NCBI GenBank assembly: GCA_951799405.1
Contig: OX637338.1
Location: forward strand, 19,479,297 to 19,543,296
Length of the DNA stretch: 64,000 nt
From: Agapetus fuscipes
Lineage: Eukaryota; Arthropoda; Insecta; Trichoptera; Glossosomatidae
Direction: 5' to 3'
The notes under the pieces were generated by a model, which saw only the letters and a program-made list of their open reading frames with translations, searched no databases and was not told where the DNA came from. A program made the position numbers and the translations under genes. Below, one piece after another: positions 31,606-42,614 of this stretch (the first letter of the stretch is position 1; every line of letters starts with the position of its first letter).

Positions 31606-34600
31606 GTGAGCAGATAGGGCCAACACAACAAATAGGTCACAGTCAGCTAAGCCATGGACAAATCAGTCGCACGACTCTTGTGACTACCACGGCTTGTAAT
31701 GATATAAGTGACTCAAATAATTTGGTATGGCTTTACTGACTACCACGATTTGGTCTGTTTTTTGTGCTTACACGATTTGATCCGATTTGGTCTTTTGTGC
31801 TACAACGATTGTTGATTTGGTCTGACTTTTGTAACTCCCACGATTTGGTATGACTTTAGTGACTACCACGATGCTATCTTGTTTCATTGACTACCACGAT
31901 TTGCTATGGTTTTTATTTTATTTTATTTTAGTAGGACAACAAACAGCGTTACATAGGAAATAAATAATAGCAATTACAAAAAACATGGCCAATTATATGT
32001 TGCCACGGATATCAAGCTTAGGAAGTTGGAAAGAATTACAAGATGTTAATTACAAGTGACTAATTACAAGAAAAAAATACTGCTCTCAAAACAGAATAAT
32101 AAGTTTTATTGGCTATACCCCGATGTTGTCTGAGTCTGACTTTTCTGACTACCACGATATAGTCTAGCTTTACTGACTACCACGATTTGGTCTGGATTTA
32201 GTGACTACCACGATGTGGTCTAGCTTTACTGACTACTACGATTTGATCTGTCATTATTGACTATCACGATGTGGTCTGCCTTTATTGACTCCCACTACTT
32301 GGTCTCACTTTTGGGACTATCACGATTTGGTATGACTTTAATGATTCCGACAATTTGGTCTGACTTTAGTGACTCCCACGATTTGGTCTGGTATTAGTGA
32401 CTAGACTGCCACGATTTGGTCTGACTTTATTGACTCCCACGATGTGGTCTAGCTTTACTGACTACCAGGATTTAGTCTGACTTTTGTGACTACCACGATT
32501 TGGTCTGACTTTAGTGACTACCACTATTTGGTCTGATTTTAGTGACTACCACTATTTGGTCTGATTTTAGTGACTCCCACGATTTGGTCTGACTTTATTG
32601 ACTCCCACGATGTGGTCTAGCTTTACTGACTACCAGGATTTAGTCTGACTTTTGTGACTACCACGATTTGGTCTGACTTTAGTGACTACCACTATTTGGT
32701 CTGATTTTAGTGACTACCACTATTTGGTCTGATTGTAGTGACTCCCACGATTTGGTCTGACTTTTACGACTCCTAAGGTGTGGTCTGGCTTGATTTGAGT
32801 TAGCCTATATCCAGCGTGCATGCTCAGTGTTCGCAAACATCGGAGGAGCAGCATGTTTACATTAGCCCAGGCCGCCCGCCATGTGCTTCCGTTTTTTATC
32901 CAACATTTTGTTTATTTTCCAAGCTTGTGTATGGATCGCTAAACAATATTGTCAGCAGTGCAGTAACTCACACGCACAACTGCTTTTCACTGTTTTAAAG
33001 CATGAATGTAAAAGCCAACTTAACGCAAGAATATACCTACCTAATGGGGCATCCACACGCTTGCGGCAAACGCCTTGCGGCGCGTACTAAATGAATTAAA
33101 TGAATTAAATTTTAATTAAATCAAAGAACACAGTTTTTCCATATTTACTCAAAAACTATTGACATTATAAAAAAAATGTTAAGTACGGAACCTAAACAAT
33201 GTATAGTTCTGTAATTAAAAAGCAAAATCAAAATTCCAAAATACAGCACACACGAAAAAAAAGCTAAAAATGTAAAAAAACGCGTTTTTTTATATATTTT
33301 TTTGTGGTGGCAATTCTTAAGTTATATATTTTGTTCAAGCTTTATAATTAAGATAAAAAATTAATAAACATTTTTGATTTTTTTCATCACTGTAACTATT
33401 TTGCTAAGACCATAAAGTGTAAGAAACAAAAACGGCAGATTTAGCTTTATAACACGCCTTAAGTTGGCGACATTTAGACGGATTCAATACGGAATTCATT
33501 TGACTATTTTATAGAATGAAAAAAACGGATTTTACTGACCGTGCAAAAGAGAAGAACGATTTTCTCTACGTTTCGTCGGAGTCATATCCGACGTCCTCAG
33601 GAGGCGTGTGTCTTCTACAAAGAAGAACCACGAACTGTTGAATTATTGTTGTTTGATCGAGGCCGAAGGTTGTAGGTATTTTTATTAACCTTCGGTGATG
33701 CATCCATAGATGTCGCAACTGATTATTGCTATTACTAAGGTCCGGTATTTTCAACGTTAGCATATGTGACTTTAAGCTGATAAAAAAACTACCCACACGA
33801 TTGGCATAAGTGCGTCTTTTTCATTCAGTCGTTATGCTTACATAGAAAATACCGGGCCTAAGAATATATCTGGGTCGAAGTGCAGGAGCTTGCTGAAAAC
33901 AAAGGGGGTTAAGGGTCGACTATGACCTTTCATCTCTCGAAGGCTCTATTTATCCAACTTTGGGAGACGTTCGTTAAGTACCTTCGTACTCGTTCACATA
34001 ACTAATGGAAACTAATTTACAATTGAATTGGTTAATTAGAAATCCAGCTTTGTTTTCATAATTAAAGTAGTGACGGCCATGTCTTCCCGAGTCTCTCAAG
34101 TGGCAGGACTCTCGAGTACCTAAGCACCATGTTCGGGTACTTCACAAGTCAAGAGCTGCCTTCTGGGGTTCATCCGAGTCGTGCCCCAACCGACAGCTCA
34201 TGCCATGTACTGATTACTCATTATTGCAGTCAAATGCTAACGAATAGAAATAAAAAGATCGAGAATTTTAAAGACCTTAAAAAGAAGATGAAATTAGTCG
34301 TAAAAAAACGACAATGAAGGATATTTTCAAAATTATTATTCGCTTGACTAGTCCGGTCGATAGCTCAGTTGGTAGAGTGCTTGCATTCCATGCCGTGAGC
34401 TCGGGTTCAAATCCCACCGAGGATGTCAGAAATGATTTTCCGTTTCGGTGTTTATTTCAAAACCCAAATTAAAATACCGGCAAGGTTTTCTCAGCCTTCA
34501 CAAGAAATGAGAACGAGCCCTCTCGGGAGCTGGGAAAACCCACACTTCAACTGAAGTGGTTGGCGTAAGGCCGGCCCCCTTACCTGTAAAGATAAATAGG

Positions 34601-37600
34601 TTCAACTCGCCACATACGACCCCTTCGGGGATAACGCGGCAAGAAGCTAAACTATATGTGTAGCTTAGTTGCGTTGCGTTTTACTATAGGTTGGTATGTG
34701 GTTAACCATCCATACAGAAAAAAAAATTCACTTTGCCAGTGCCACCCCTGATTCAGGGAAGGTCGGCGCAAAAGTTGAAGGGTTTATGTTTATTTCAGGG
34801 CTTGGATACTAATTTGTAGGTAGGCATGCAGCATTCGTAAGCGCGAACTTACACTTGTCGTTTGTGGGGTATGCATTTAATATGTTACTGGAAACTGATT
34901 ATAGCAAGACCTAATTTGTATGAATATGACACCCTAGGGCGCACCCTTTTTTGGCACACAAAACGGCTCAGACGCTCCATTCATACCCATGTTTTATGTT
35001 GTTCACCTGATATTTCTGGAGGAAATGAAAGAAGTGTGTAAGGACAGAAAGAAATGGCGGTTGACTTGTAATGTTGGCGGCTAGGGTTTGTAAAAAAATT
35101 CAATTTAAAAATTTTAAATTAGATTTTTTTCTGTGTAGTTTTTTGATGTCCATATATAATATTATTATTTATTGATTTTAAAAATGTAATTTATTGTGTA
35201 TGTTCCTTGACTTATAGGTTGGTATGCGGCTGACCACCCATGCTGTAGAAAATGGTTCACTTTCCAATGTCACCCCTGTTTCAGGAAAGGTCGGCAAGAG
35301 TTATATTATGGGGCTTATGTTCATTTGAGATTGGGTTTTTATATTGTAGGTCCACATGCGGCATGTGTTAGCGCGAAATTATACATGTCTGCTTGTGGAA
35401 ATGCGTTTAATATGAATCTTAAAAGATATATATCTTTGCAGCTTAGATTTAGATCTAAATTTAGACATGCAGCATTTGTAAGCGCGAACTTACACGTGTC
35501 GTTTGTGGGGTATGCATTTAATATGTTACTGGAAACTGATTACCTATAGCAAGACCTCGTTTGTATGAAGATGACACCCTAGGGCGCACTCATTTTTGGC
35601 ACACAAAACGGCTCAGATGCTCCATCTATACCTACCTATGTTTTATGCTGATCTATGTTACCTAGTTAATTTTTAATTCGTCCTAAAAATGAGCGGATAA
35701 TTCACCTGATATTTCCGTTCTAGATTCCCTGAATGTGGATCCGGACTCCGGTGACGTCATATCCTCGGGCTCCTCTTCGCCCTCTGCAGGGTCAGGCTAT
35801 GAGAGCGGCCTGGGAGATGGGGACTCCGCCACTGGCGACTGCGGCTGGGGCACAGACCACGGGGGCCCCGGCAACTATGGCGTGTATACGAAACGGGTAA
35901 AAACAGTTTTAAACATATTAAACGTATTCTCACATCGATAATTTCTCGGATATTCTTTATTGTTCGTACATATTTTCATCCATTCTGACATTCAGTAACC
36001 AAAAAAAAAAAAAAAATGACAGTCTAAAAATATTTTTGAATTTGGAACGTTTACAATATGGCTGTTTACGTTTTTTTGTTTCCATCCAACAATAAATAAA
36101 GCAGGTTTGTAGGTATGTTATTTTTCTGCCTAACTAGAATACGATTGGGCTGGCTTTTTTAAGCTGTGATATGCAGCAGCCGTAAATTATTTTATTTTTT
36201 TCACTGCCAAAGTCAAAATTTTATTAGAATGTTCACTACTGAAGTCAGATTGTTTTTTTTTTTAACTTTACAGCCTTGACAGAAAAAAAATAACAATAGT
36301 TAAATTACAATACTACTTTTTTCCTTGACTTATAGGTTGATATGAGGCTGACCACCCATTCTGTAAAAAAATCATTCACTTTGCCAATGTCACCCATGTT
36401 TCAGGAAATGTCGATAAGAGTTGCAGTGTGTAAGTTCATTTGAGATTTGAGTTTTTATGTTGTAAGTCCACATGCGGCATGTGTAAGCGCGAACTTATAC
36501 CTGTCTGCTTATGGGATTGCATTTAATATGAATCTTAAATGTAATATATCTTTGCAACTTAGATTAGATTAGATTATAAATACCTGGAGAGATTTTTCTT
36601 GTTTCAGAGTCAGACTCCAGGTTTCACATCCGTACAACACAACTGGCCGAACAACGAATTTTGTGGAACGTCTGTTACAATAGTATAATGAAGTCGTGCT
36701 GTGTTTGCAGGTGTACGGCAAGTTGGTGCAGATGCTGGTGTGCCCCCTGTGCGGCTTCCACGGGCGTCTGCCCCCCGGAGGAGTTCCCGCCCTGCCCCCC
36801 AACCTGGTGCTACAGCATAAGGTGCTGGTCAGGGCGCTGCAGGAGGACCACTCCAGGCTGCTGTGTGACCTGTGCCAGCAGGACACGCCTGTGAGTGTTC
36901 GTTAGACACCAAAATTGTGGCGTCACACAGCCGTGTTGCTAGGGAAAAGGCATACAAATATTTTGTTCTCTTTAGAATTTACGAATAAAAATACGCCGCC
37001 TTTCGTTCAGACCTCAGAAGTGAGCAGAGCTCCGAAGAAATCACCCACAGAGGAGACGAAACGTCAGCTGAAAGTCTTTGCAAGAAGTATAAAAAAAGAA
37101 GAAAAAGAAAACAGAAGAAAAGAAGCAAAAATATGGACCACGGTTAAAACCGGGAACCAAAAAATCAAGCAAATACTTTGTTATTGTTTGCTAGAATTTC
37201 GTAAAATTAATGCTGAGTCCATTGGCGTTGACTAAAGAACAACAAGCATGCAGAGGGCTCTTGAGGGGTGGTTACAAAAAAAAACTGTGCCTAATTTATA
37301 TATCTTCTGAGAGTTTGGGAACCTACTTTTACAGGCAGCCTCACACCGACCGCTTTGATAAGTTGATAAAGCGTTTCCCGGCTCTCGAGGGCACTGGTTC
37401 TTATGTCTTGTTTCATTTTGCGATTGAAATAAACACCGAAACGGGAAACCATTACTTACACCGTGGGTGGGGACTAAACTTTAACTTTCGGCATGGAATG
37501 CAAGCATTCTACCAGCTGAGCCATCGACTGGAAGTATTCTTTATATCGCTGAAATTGTCATATCCCTTCCAAGAAGAGGCTTCCCAAAAAACCAACTTAC

Positions 37601-40600
37601 AAAGTCGACAGTAATCATTTTGGATCGCAATGAGTATGCATTTGAAGTGGGTGTGTTGGGGGCTTTGAAGGGCCTCCTGACTTTCCCCGCATCAGGGCCC
37701 CTATAGGTCTTAATCTGGGCCTGCAATTATCTGTGTCTCACTACAGCGTACAATGTCGTATGTGGGTAAGGGAGTCACGCCCCTGATCCCCGCGGCATAA
37801 TCCCCACTATATAGTTAACCTAACAGCATTAGCGGAAGCAGGTCATGTGTGGGGGTAGGGGGTAGGGGGCAGGGGGGAAGCCCCGCGGAGGCGCTCCACG
37901 AAAATAAAAGAAAACCCCTCATGGCAACACTTCAGGCGGGAAAATCAATGCAGACTTAGTGATCATTATATATTGTGCAATTGTAGCACTGCCACCTTCC
38001 CACCAAGGGCAGTCTTTCAGAGTCTTCTTACTTCTTTTCTTCCCATATACATATTCTACTTTTCATCCATCCAAATGCGCTACTTTGTTCAGATACATCT
38101 GACCTCACCAGACGCCCAATGATTAAAAGATAATAGTAAAAAAAAACATTCAAAAACTTAAACATTTACTACAAAACGCCGTAATTAGTACTCATATCCA
38201 TTTTGGTTTTCAATAAGAAAAAACACATTTTTAAATGCCATTACAACATTGCTGTAAAAACATGATTCACTTTTGCCAATGCCACCCCTATTTCAGGGAA
38301 AGGCGGTAGGAGTTGCAAGGTTTATATTTAAGTGAAGTTTGTTTTATTTTATTTGTACACATGCACCATGTGTAAGCGCTAACTGCTTGTGGGTATTTAT
38401 TTATTTATTTATTTATTAAGAGGTGCAATACAGACAATGGGTACATATAAACAATAAAAAAAAAAATAATAAGCAACAGTAACACAAATAACCAATCATC
38501 CAAACTATGCACACTACATCAATAGACACAAGCATACATCTTCACACAAACATCACGCAGGCAATCACAGCTATACAACACTAGAAGCATACACAGCATT
38601 CACACCATTACAATATTTCTTTAAAATAAATCTAATACACACATAAATTTGTCACTTGCCCCCAAAGAATTAAAAAAAAAGAACAAAAAAAAAATGAATA
38701 AAAATAAAATAAAAATAGAAAGTGAAAATGAAAAATAAAAAATAGAAAATAGAAAAATAGCCCGATACTCAACCCACCCCAGAAACAATATCAGATCCAA
38801 AAATAAGTAAACGTATTTGTTTTTTGAATGCAACTTAGATCTTAGATTACCGACAAAAATAATCCTCAGTTTATCCTATTGCAGGCCACGTCTCGCTGCG
38901 CCACTTGCCTGATTAGCTTGTGCGCCACCTGCGCCCCCCTGCACGCGGGCGAGGGCGCAGACGAGGGGGCGCACACCGTGCTGCCCCTAGCGGAGGCGGC
39001 GCGCAGGGGGGCGCTGCGGCTGCGCAGGCAGCCACTGTGCAGCAGCCACCCGGAGAGGGAGCTCAAGCTCTTCTGCAGCAGCTGCTCCCAGGTGAGGGAT
39101 TTACACTTTATTATGCACTCAGGACTGCTGCCTGCTGCAGCACCTGGGGCACTCCTTCCTGATGTGATGTGTTGTGTGCAGGTGATATGCGCGGACTGCT
39201 GCCTGCTGCAGCACCTGGGGCCCTCCTTGCTGATGTGATGTGTTGTGTGCAGGTGATATGCGCGGACTGCTGCCTGCTGCAGCACCTGGGGCCCTCCTTG
39301 CTGATGTGATGTGTTGTGTGCAGGTGATATGCGCGGACTGCTGCCTGCTGCAGCACCTGGGGCCCTCATTGCTGATGTGATGTGTTGTGTGCAGGTGATA
39401 TGCGCGGACTGCTGCCTGCTGCAGCACCTGGGGCACACCTTCCTGCCGCTGCTGCAGGCCGCGGACACGTGCACGCGCCGGCTGAGGGAGGCCGTGGAGC
39501 GCGCCAGGCCGCTCACCGCGCCCAGCCAGGAGGACGCGGGGGGGCTCAGGGAGACCAGCGCCAGGGTGCAGGTACACACATCACATTCCTATTTTCCATC
39601 ATAGGATAGAACATCTTTACTTTCTTTTATCTCCATCCATTCTTAAGACTTGTAACGCGTTTGTCAGCCCACCCCCATTAGCGACATACTGAAGTTTGTT
39701 TTATTTTATTCCCTTGAGTAGGATTAGGATGTGAAGTAGGAACTTTCAAAGACATACATAGCACTTTAGATAACAGGCAAAACTAGAAGACTTATTTATT
39801 CACCTTCTTGAATTTTTCATCTTATTGAATTTTATTCAGCCCCTTTTTCTCACGGTCCAATTTTAGTCCGGATTCAGTCGTGAAATCTATAGAATCACCG
39901 GAAAAACCACGCCGAACCGTATACAAAGCACATACGCCCCCATATGCTACGTGACTTCTGATCCATCACGGGAACAGATCGTTTGAGAAAGCGTAAGAAG
40001 TCCAATTTTTGTTACCTTGCTATACTGAAAATTCAGGCTGAGTACCTTGTTTCCAGATAAAGAGCAGCCTGGTGCAGGAGGAGGTGCAGCAGTTCATCTC
40101 GTGCTACCTGCTGGCCGTGGAGCAGCACGGGCAGCAGCTGCAGCAGCAGGTGCTGCGCGCGCGCGGGGCTCAGCTGCGCGCGCTCAGCAGGCGCGCGGGC
40201 GCGCTCAGGACGCGCGCGCAGCACGCCGTGGAGGCCGTGCGCTTCACGGAGGAAGTGCTGCAGGTAGGGCTGCTGCAACCAACGCAACCAACATACTTCT
40301 TCTTGCCGTGTCTTGGTAGATGATTAGTTAGACTAAGTTGACTATGCCTTGAGCGTAGGGGCTTCGATCTTGGGCAGCTCTTTCCTTCGAAACTCACATC
40401 GTAACACCTTGACGACCCTGTATTTTTCCTTCGACGATCTGGTGCAACATTGCGTAATTCTCTCTTCTAATTACATGCTCAAATAAAATCCATTCTGGGC
40501 TTTGACGTTGGTCAGTACCCACCTAACTCTTAATCACCTTTGGCTCTGTGAAGAACACTTGTGTTGGTCCTCATATTCGTCCAAGGAATGCGCAGCATCC

Positions 40601-42164
40601 TTTGGTGTACCCAGCAAGCTTCTAACAGGTTCATTGTGCTAGCTTTGAGAGTCCATGCTTCCACACCGTAGAAGTACCGACCATACGTAGTACCTGACTA
40701 TTTTTTGTCTTAAGTTTCAAAGTTTTTCATCATATTTTGAGTTCGGTGAATAGTTGATGATACAAGAATTGAAAACAGCGCCCTGACTAACTTGGAGTGA
40801 TAATGTCGTGTATAGGAAGGCACTCCAGCTGAGCTGCTGGGCCTGGCGGGTCCCCTGCTGCAGCGCCTGGAGTGGGTGGCAGGCCTGGCCGCCCCCGCGC
40901 CCCCGCTGCCCCGCTGCACCCTGGAGCTGGTGCGGGAGGAGCCCCTGCCCCCGCACCCCGCGGGCTTCAGCTTGTGCGGCGCCATCTGCACGCAGGCCGT
41001 GGACCCCGCCGCGTGCTTCGTGTACCCGCAGGGGTTGCAGGGCGCGCGCGCGCTGCGGGCCTGCACGCTGGTGCTGCGCGCGTGCTCGGCGGGGGGCGTG
41101 CCCGTGGCGCGGGGAGGGGCGCAGGTCACTGCCGTGCTGAGGCGCCCCGGGACGCGCCCCCGCACTATCTGCGTGCAGGATGATGGAGACGGCACGTACA
41201 GAGTCTGCTTCACCCCAGACGCCCCCGGCCTTCTCTACATGGCTGTGCTGGTGGACAGGACGCCCATCAAGGTACAACTTATACAGCAGATTATAGTTTA
41301 CGTAAGTAGGGAGGGTCAGCTGACAAGACAATTTCCAGCTTCCAAAACAAAGGGCTACGTTTGGAATATAATGATCCTGGAGAGTTGCTTTCCGGGATCT
41401 GTTGCTGTGATTTGTCGGAGATGGAGCTTCGAGACGTTTAGCTCATATCTACGATGGACTTCTTCAGCGTGGTGATGATGTAATGTGCTGTTGATGAAAT
41501 TGTCATCAACATCATCACATCACACCTGTAAAGCAACTCTTCAGTATCAATTACCGGCCGAGAAAACTTGAAACTTATATTCAATACGATGATAAATCTG
41601 AATGTATGAAAGGGGAAGGAATAGGAATAATATATTATGAGGACACAGTGGGAGACACAAAAAGATCCTGCGGAGGAACCATTGCAGAAGTGATCACTAA
41701 CGGGATTGTAGCAATTACGTTAAGAAGAAAAAGTATGAAAAGGGATGGATTTGAATGAATTGAAAGAGGTATGCAAGGATAGGAAGAAATAGAGGCAACT
41801 CTGCAGAGATTCTAGCCACTAGCTGAATTAACAATCATTCCCTGTCTATATATGTTATATTAATGGCTGCTCCCTGTGCCTCCAGGGCAGCCCCTTCACC
41901 ATCCCCGTGCGGCGCCCCCGGGAGCACCTGGGCCACTTCCACTGCTGCACGTTCTGCTCCAGCGGGGGCAGCAGGCTGGCCAGCTGCGCGTGCGGCGCGC
42001 GCATGCCGGGCGGCTACAGGGGCTGCGGCCACGGCCACCAGGGGCACCCAGGCTGCAGGCACTGGTCCTGCTGCGCCAACACCAACAGGAACTCTGACTG
42101 TCAAGCTAACAAGGCCAGGCAGAGCGACAGGCCCAGCTCGGCAGTCTACCAGGTCTCCCTGTGA
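31404..42164 (+). CDS. TRIM45: TRIM45-type E3 ubiquitin ligase, complete, eight exons
   Basis: The exons, 31404-31605, 35724-35896, 36711-36890, 38885-39091, 39395-39571, 40057-40263, 40816-41271 and 41886-42164, join in phase to 626 codons (human TRIM45 is about 580). Domains: RING with ligands Cys27, Cys30, Cys42, His44, Cys47, Cys50, then Cys136 and Cys139 after a Ser/Gly/Asp insert; B-box 1 from Cys177; B-box 2 with Cys237, His240, Cys249, Cys252, Cys257, Cys260, His265, His268; a Gln/Ala-rich coiled coil at about 270-385; a filamin repeat at about 425-545 (DGDGTYRVCFTPDAPG, GSPFTIPVR); and a Cys/Gly/His tail starting FHCCTFCSSGG. That tail and the RING insert are TRIM45 traits, so the family call is firm. 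E3 activity is inferred from the family. Coding exons are very GC-rich against AT-rich introns. Confidence 0.95.
31679..32793 (+). repeat. 28-bp minisatellite in TRIM45 intron 1
   Basis: Tandem units near gactaccacgatttggtctg plus actttagt, about 30 copies with graded divergence. A six-unit block is itself duplicated with a 168-bp period (32432 and 32600). It is interrupted at about 31906-32113 by unrelated AT-rich DNA. Confidence 0.92.
31906..32113. repeat. Insertion inside the minisatellite
   Basis: About 200 bp of non-repeat sequence starting tttttattttattttatttt separates two parts of the array. Probably a retroposed 3' end; the family is not recognised. Confidence 0.5.
33047..33090 (+). 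repeat. End fragment related to the TTA foldback
   Basis: tggggcatccacacgcttgcg resembles the terminus of the 26251-26424 element. Confidence 0.5.
33095..34349. other. TRIM45 intron 1, little recognisable
   Basis: AT-rich. A MITE-b centre fragment lies at 33372-33443 (atcactgtaactattttgct). Confidence 0.5.
34350..34682 (+). repeat. SINE-1 copy (TRIM45 intron 1)
   Basis: Full length, with a gttgcgttgcg tail. A LINE-A UTR follows immediately. Confidence 0.9.
34683..34905 (+). repeat. LINE-A 3' UTR, subtype B (TRIM45 intron 1)
   Basis: Starts at ctataggttggtatg and ends at atatgttactgg. Its distal part belongs to a duplication shared with 35463-35716. Confidence 0.75.
34824..35716 (+). repeat. 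Segmental duplication flanking a LINE-A insert
   Basis: 34824-35016 and 35463-35716 share gcaagcgcgaactt-type LINE tail, gcaagacct, gacaccctagggcgcac, ggcacacaaaacggctcaga and ttcacctgatatttc. The right copy ends at the exon 2 acceptor and has about 50 extra bases. Confidence 0.8.
35017..35455 (+). repeat. LINE-A 3' end with coding remnant (TRIM45 intron 1)
   Basis: Begins in coding sequence (gaaatgaaagaagtgtgtaa; EMKEVCKDRKKW-like), continues through the LINE UTR and the full tail unit (subtype A). It confirms that tail and coding end belong together. Confidence 0.85.
35724..35896 (+). CDS. TRIM45: TRIM45 exon 2
   Basis: Completes codon 68 and runs to 125. Ser/Gly/Asp-rich insert in the RING (SSGSSSPSAGSGYESGLGDG). 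Acceptor gttctag|a; donor gg|gtaaaa. The phase closes only with these sites. Confidence 0.88.
36321..36577 (+). repeat. LINE-A 3' UTR copy (TRIM45 intron 2)
   Basis: ttccttgacttataggttga to a gattagattaga tail. Confidence 0.88.
36590..36665 (-). pseudogene. LINE fragment (TRIM45 intron 2)
   Basis: Reverse-sense RT tail scrap: gttgtgttgtacggatgtg with VLYGCETWSLTL-type coding; related to 60525-60735. Confidence 0.5.
36711..36890 (+). CDS. TRIM45: TRIM45 exon 3
   Basis: Residues 126-185: the last RING pair (VCPLCGF), then LPPGGVPALPPNLVLQ, and the first B-box 1 pair (CDLC). Acceptor tttgcag|g; donor cct|gtgagt. Confidence 0.94.
37318..37531 (-). repeat. SINE-1 copy, diverged (TRIM45 intron 3)
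   Basis: Reverse body and head (aaacaccgaaacgggaaacc; gcatggaatgcaagcattct). Confidence 0.75.
38262..38395 (+). repeat. LINE-A 3' UTR, diverged (TRIM45 intron 3)
   Basis: gattcacttttgccaatgcc and ctatttcagggaaa place it; the tail is lost at a tatttatt microsatellite. Confidence 0.65.
38885..39091 (+). CDS. TRIM45: TRIM45 exon 4
   Basis: Residues 186-254: the rest of B-box 1 and the first half of B-box 2 (CSSHPERELKLFCSSC). Acceptor attgcag|g; donor cag|gtgagg. Confidence 0.94.
39122..39394 (+). repeat. 71-bp tandem array of an exon-start plus splice acceptor
   Basis: One partial unit (39122-39181) and three full units (starting 39182, 39253, 39324) precede the true exon 5. Each holds a copy of the first 45 or so coding bases and ends ttgtgtgcag. 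Unit junctions read cag|gtgata. Confidence 0.95.
39395..39571 (+). CDS. TRIM45: TRIM45 exon 5
   Basis: Residues 255-313: the second half of B-box 2 (VICADCCLLQHLGHTF) and the start of the coiled coil. Four identical-looking acceptors precede it in a tandem array; only the last (39394) leaves the frame open. Donor cag|gtacac. Confidence 0.92.
40057..40263 (+). CDS. TRIM45: TRIM45 exon 6
   Basis: Residues 314-382: coiled coil (EEVQQFISCYLLAVEQHGQQ ... AVEAVRFTEEVLQ). Acceptor tttccag|a; donor cag|gtaggg. Confidence 0.94.
40500..40715 (-). pseudogene. LINE C-terminal fragment (TRIM45 intron 6)
   Basis: The minus strand gives WTLKASTMNLLEAW-like, RMLRIPWTN-like text with stops, the usual RT-tail signature. 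Confidence 0.55.
40816..41271 (+). CDS. TRIM45: TRIM45 exon 7
   Basis: Residues 383-534: linker and most of the filamin repeat (AVDPAACFVYPQGLQGARAL ... DGTYRVCFTPDAPGLLYMAV). Acceptor tatag|g; donor aag|gtacaa. Confidence 0.94.
41370..41475 (+). repeat. Dispersed repeat, second copy (TRIM45 intron 7)
   Basis: tccgggatctgttgctgtga through gatggacttcttcagcgtgg matches 23289-23375. Confidence 0.6.
41625..41825 (+). pseudogene. LINE C-terminal fragment (TRIM45 intron 7)
   Basis: gaattgaaagaggtatgcaa and ggataggaagaaa match the end of the LINE-A coding region; diverged and frameshifted. Confidence 0.6.
41886..42164 (+). CDS. TRIM45: TRIM45 exon 8
   Basis: Residues 535-626: the end of the filamin strand (GSPFTIPVR) and the Cys-rich tail (CACGARMPGGYRGCGHGHQG). 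Acceptor cctccag|g; stop TGA at 42162-42164. Confidence 0.95.
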   Translation, partial: GSPFTIPVRRPREHLGHFHCCTFCSSGGSRLASCACGARMPGGYRGCGHGHQGHPGCRHWSCCANTNRNSDCQANKARQSDRPSSAVYQVSL

Positions 42165-42201
42165 ACAGACACAGCAACCTGTACAACAAGTGTGGACTCA
42201 G

Positions 42202-42614
42202 AACATTCAAAATATCTCTCGGCTATGTGACATCACCCATAGTAAACAAAAAAAAATCCCAATAATCAGGGATTTTATTTCTAGTTCACAGCACTGTGAG
42301 CCCATACAGTTGGCGGTGATGGTAAAGGCAGAACAGTGCAATCTATTTTATTTTCAACTATCTACATAATGTATTGAAATGGCACTCCGAAAAGGTACTA
42401 ACAATTTGGCGAATATTTGTGATGTTACCTAGCATGTGCATAGGTAAGTGGTTTAAAAATACACTTATAAAGTGCACCGTCCTGCATTTAGTATTACCGC
42501 CAACTGCATGTGCTCACAGTGCTGGGAACTAGCAAAAAATCCCAATTATCGGGAATTAATTTTTTTTAATTTACAACTGGTGACGTCACATAGCCAAGTG
42601 ATATTTTGAATGTT
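42202..42614. mobile_element. Long-armed foldback in the TRIM45 3' UTR region
   Basis: Starts 37 bases after the stop codon. Ends are aacattcaaaatatc and its inverse. Arms extend about 150 bases with ggctatgtgac, ttggcggt and cacagcactgtgagc-type matches. Non-coding. Confidence 0.75.

Noticed and set aside
31360..31640. Long overlapping frames on both strands over TRIM45 exon 1
   Set aside because: GC-rich coding sequence leaves all frames open; only the RING-encoding plus frame continues through spliced exons.
31679..32793. CRISPR-like regular repeat
   Set aside because: Units are directly tandem with no spacers, and the context is a eukaryotic intron.
36915..37235. Lys-rich open frame in TRIM45 intron 3
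   Set aside because: No motif and no splice support; A-rich composition explains it.
38866..39579. 237-codon minus-strand frame with repeated CCSRQQSAHITC text
   Set aside because: It is the antisense of the 71-bp array and exons 4-5 of TRIM45.
40710..41331. Long minus-strand frames opposite TRIM45 exon 7
   Set aside because: Antisense shadows of a GC-rich exon, with no recognisable domain.
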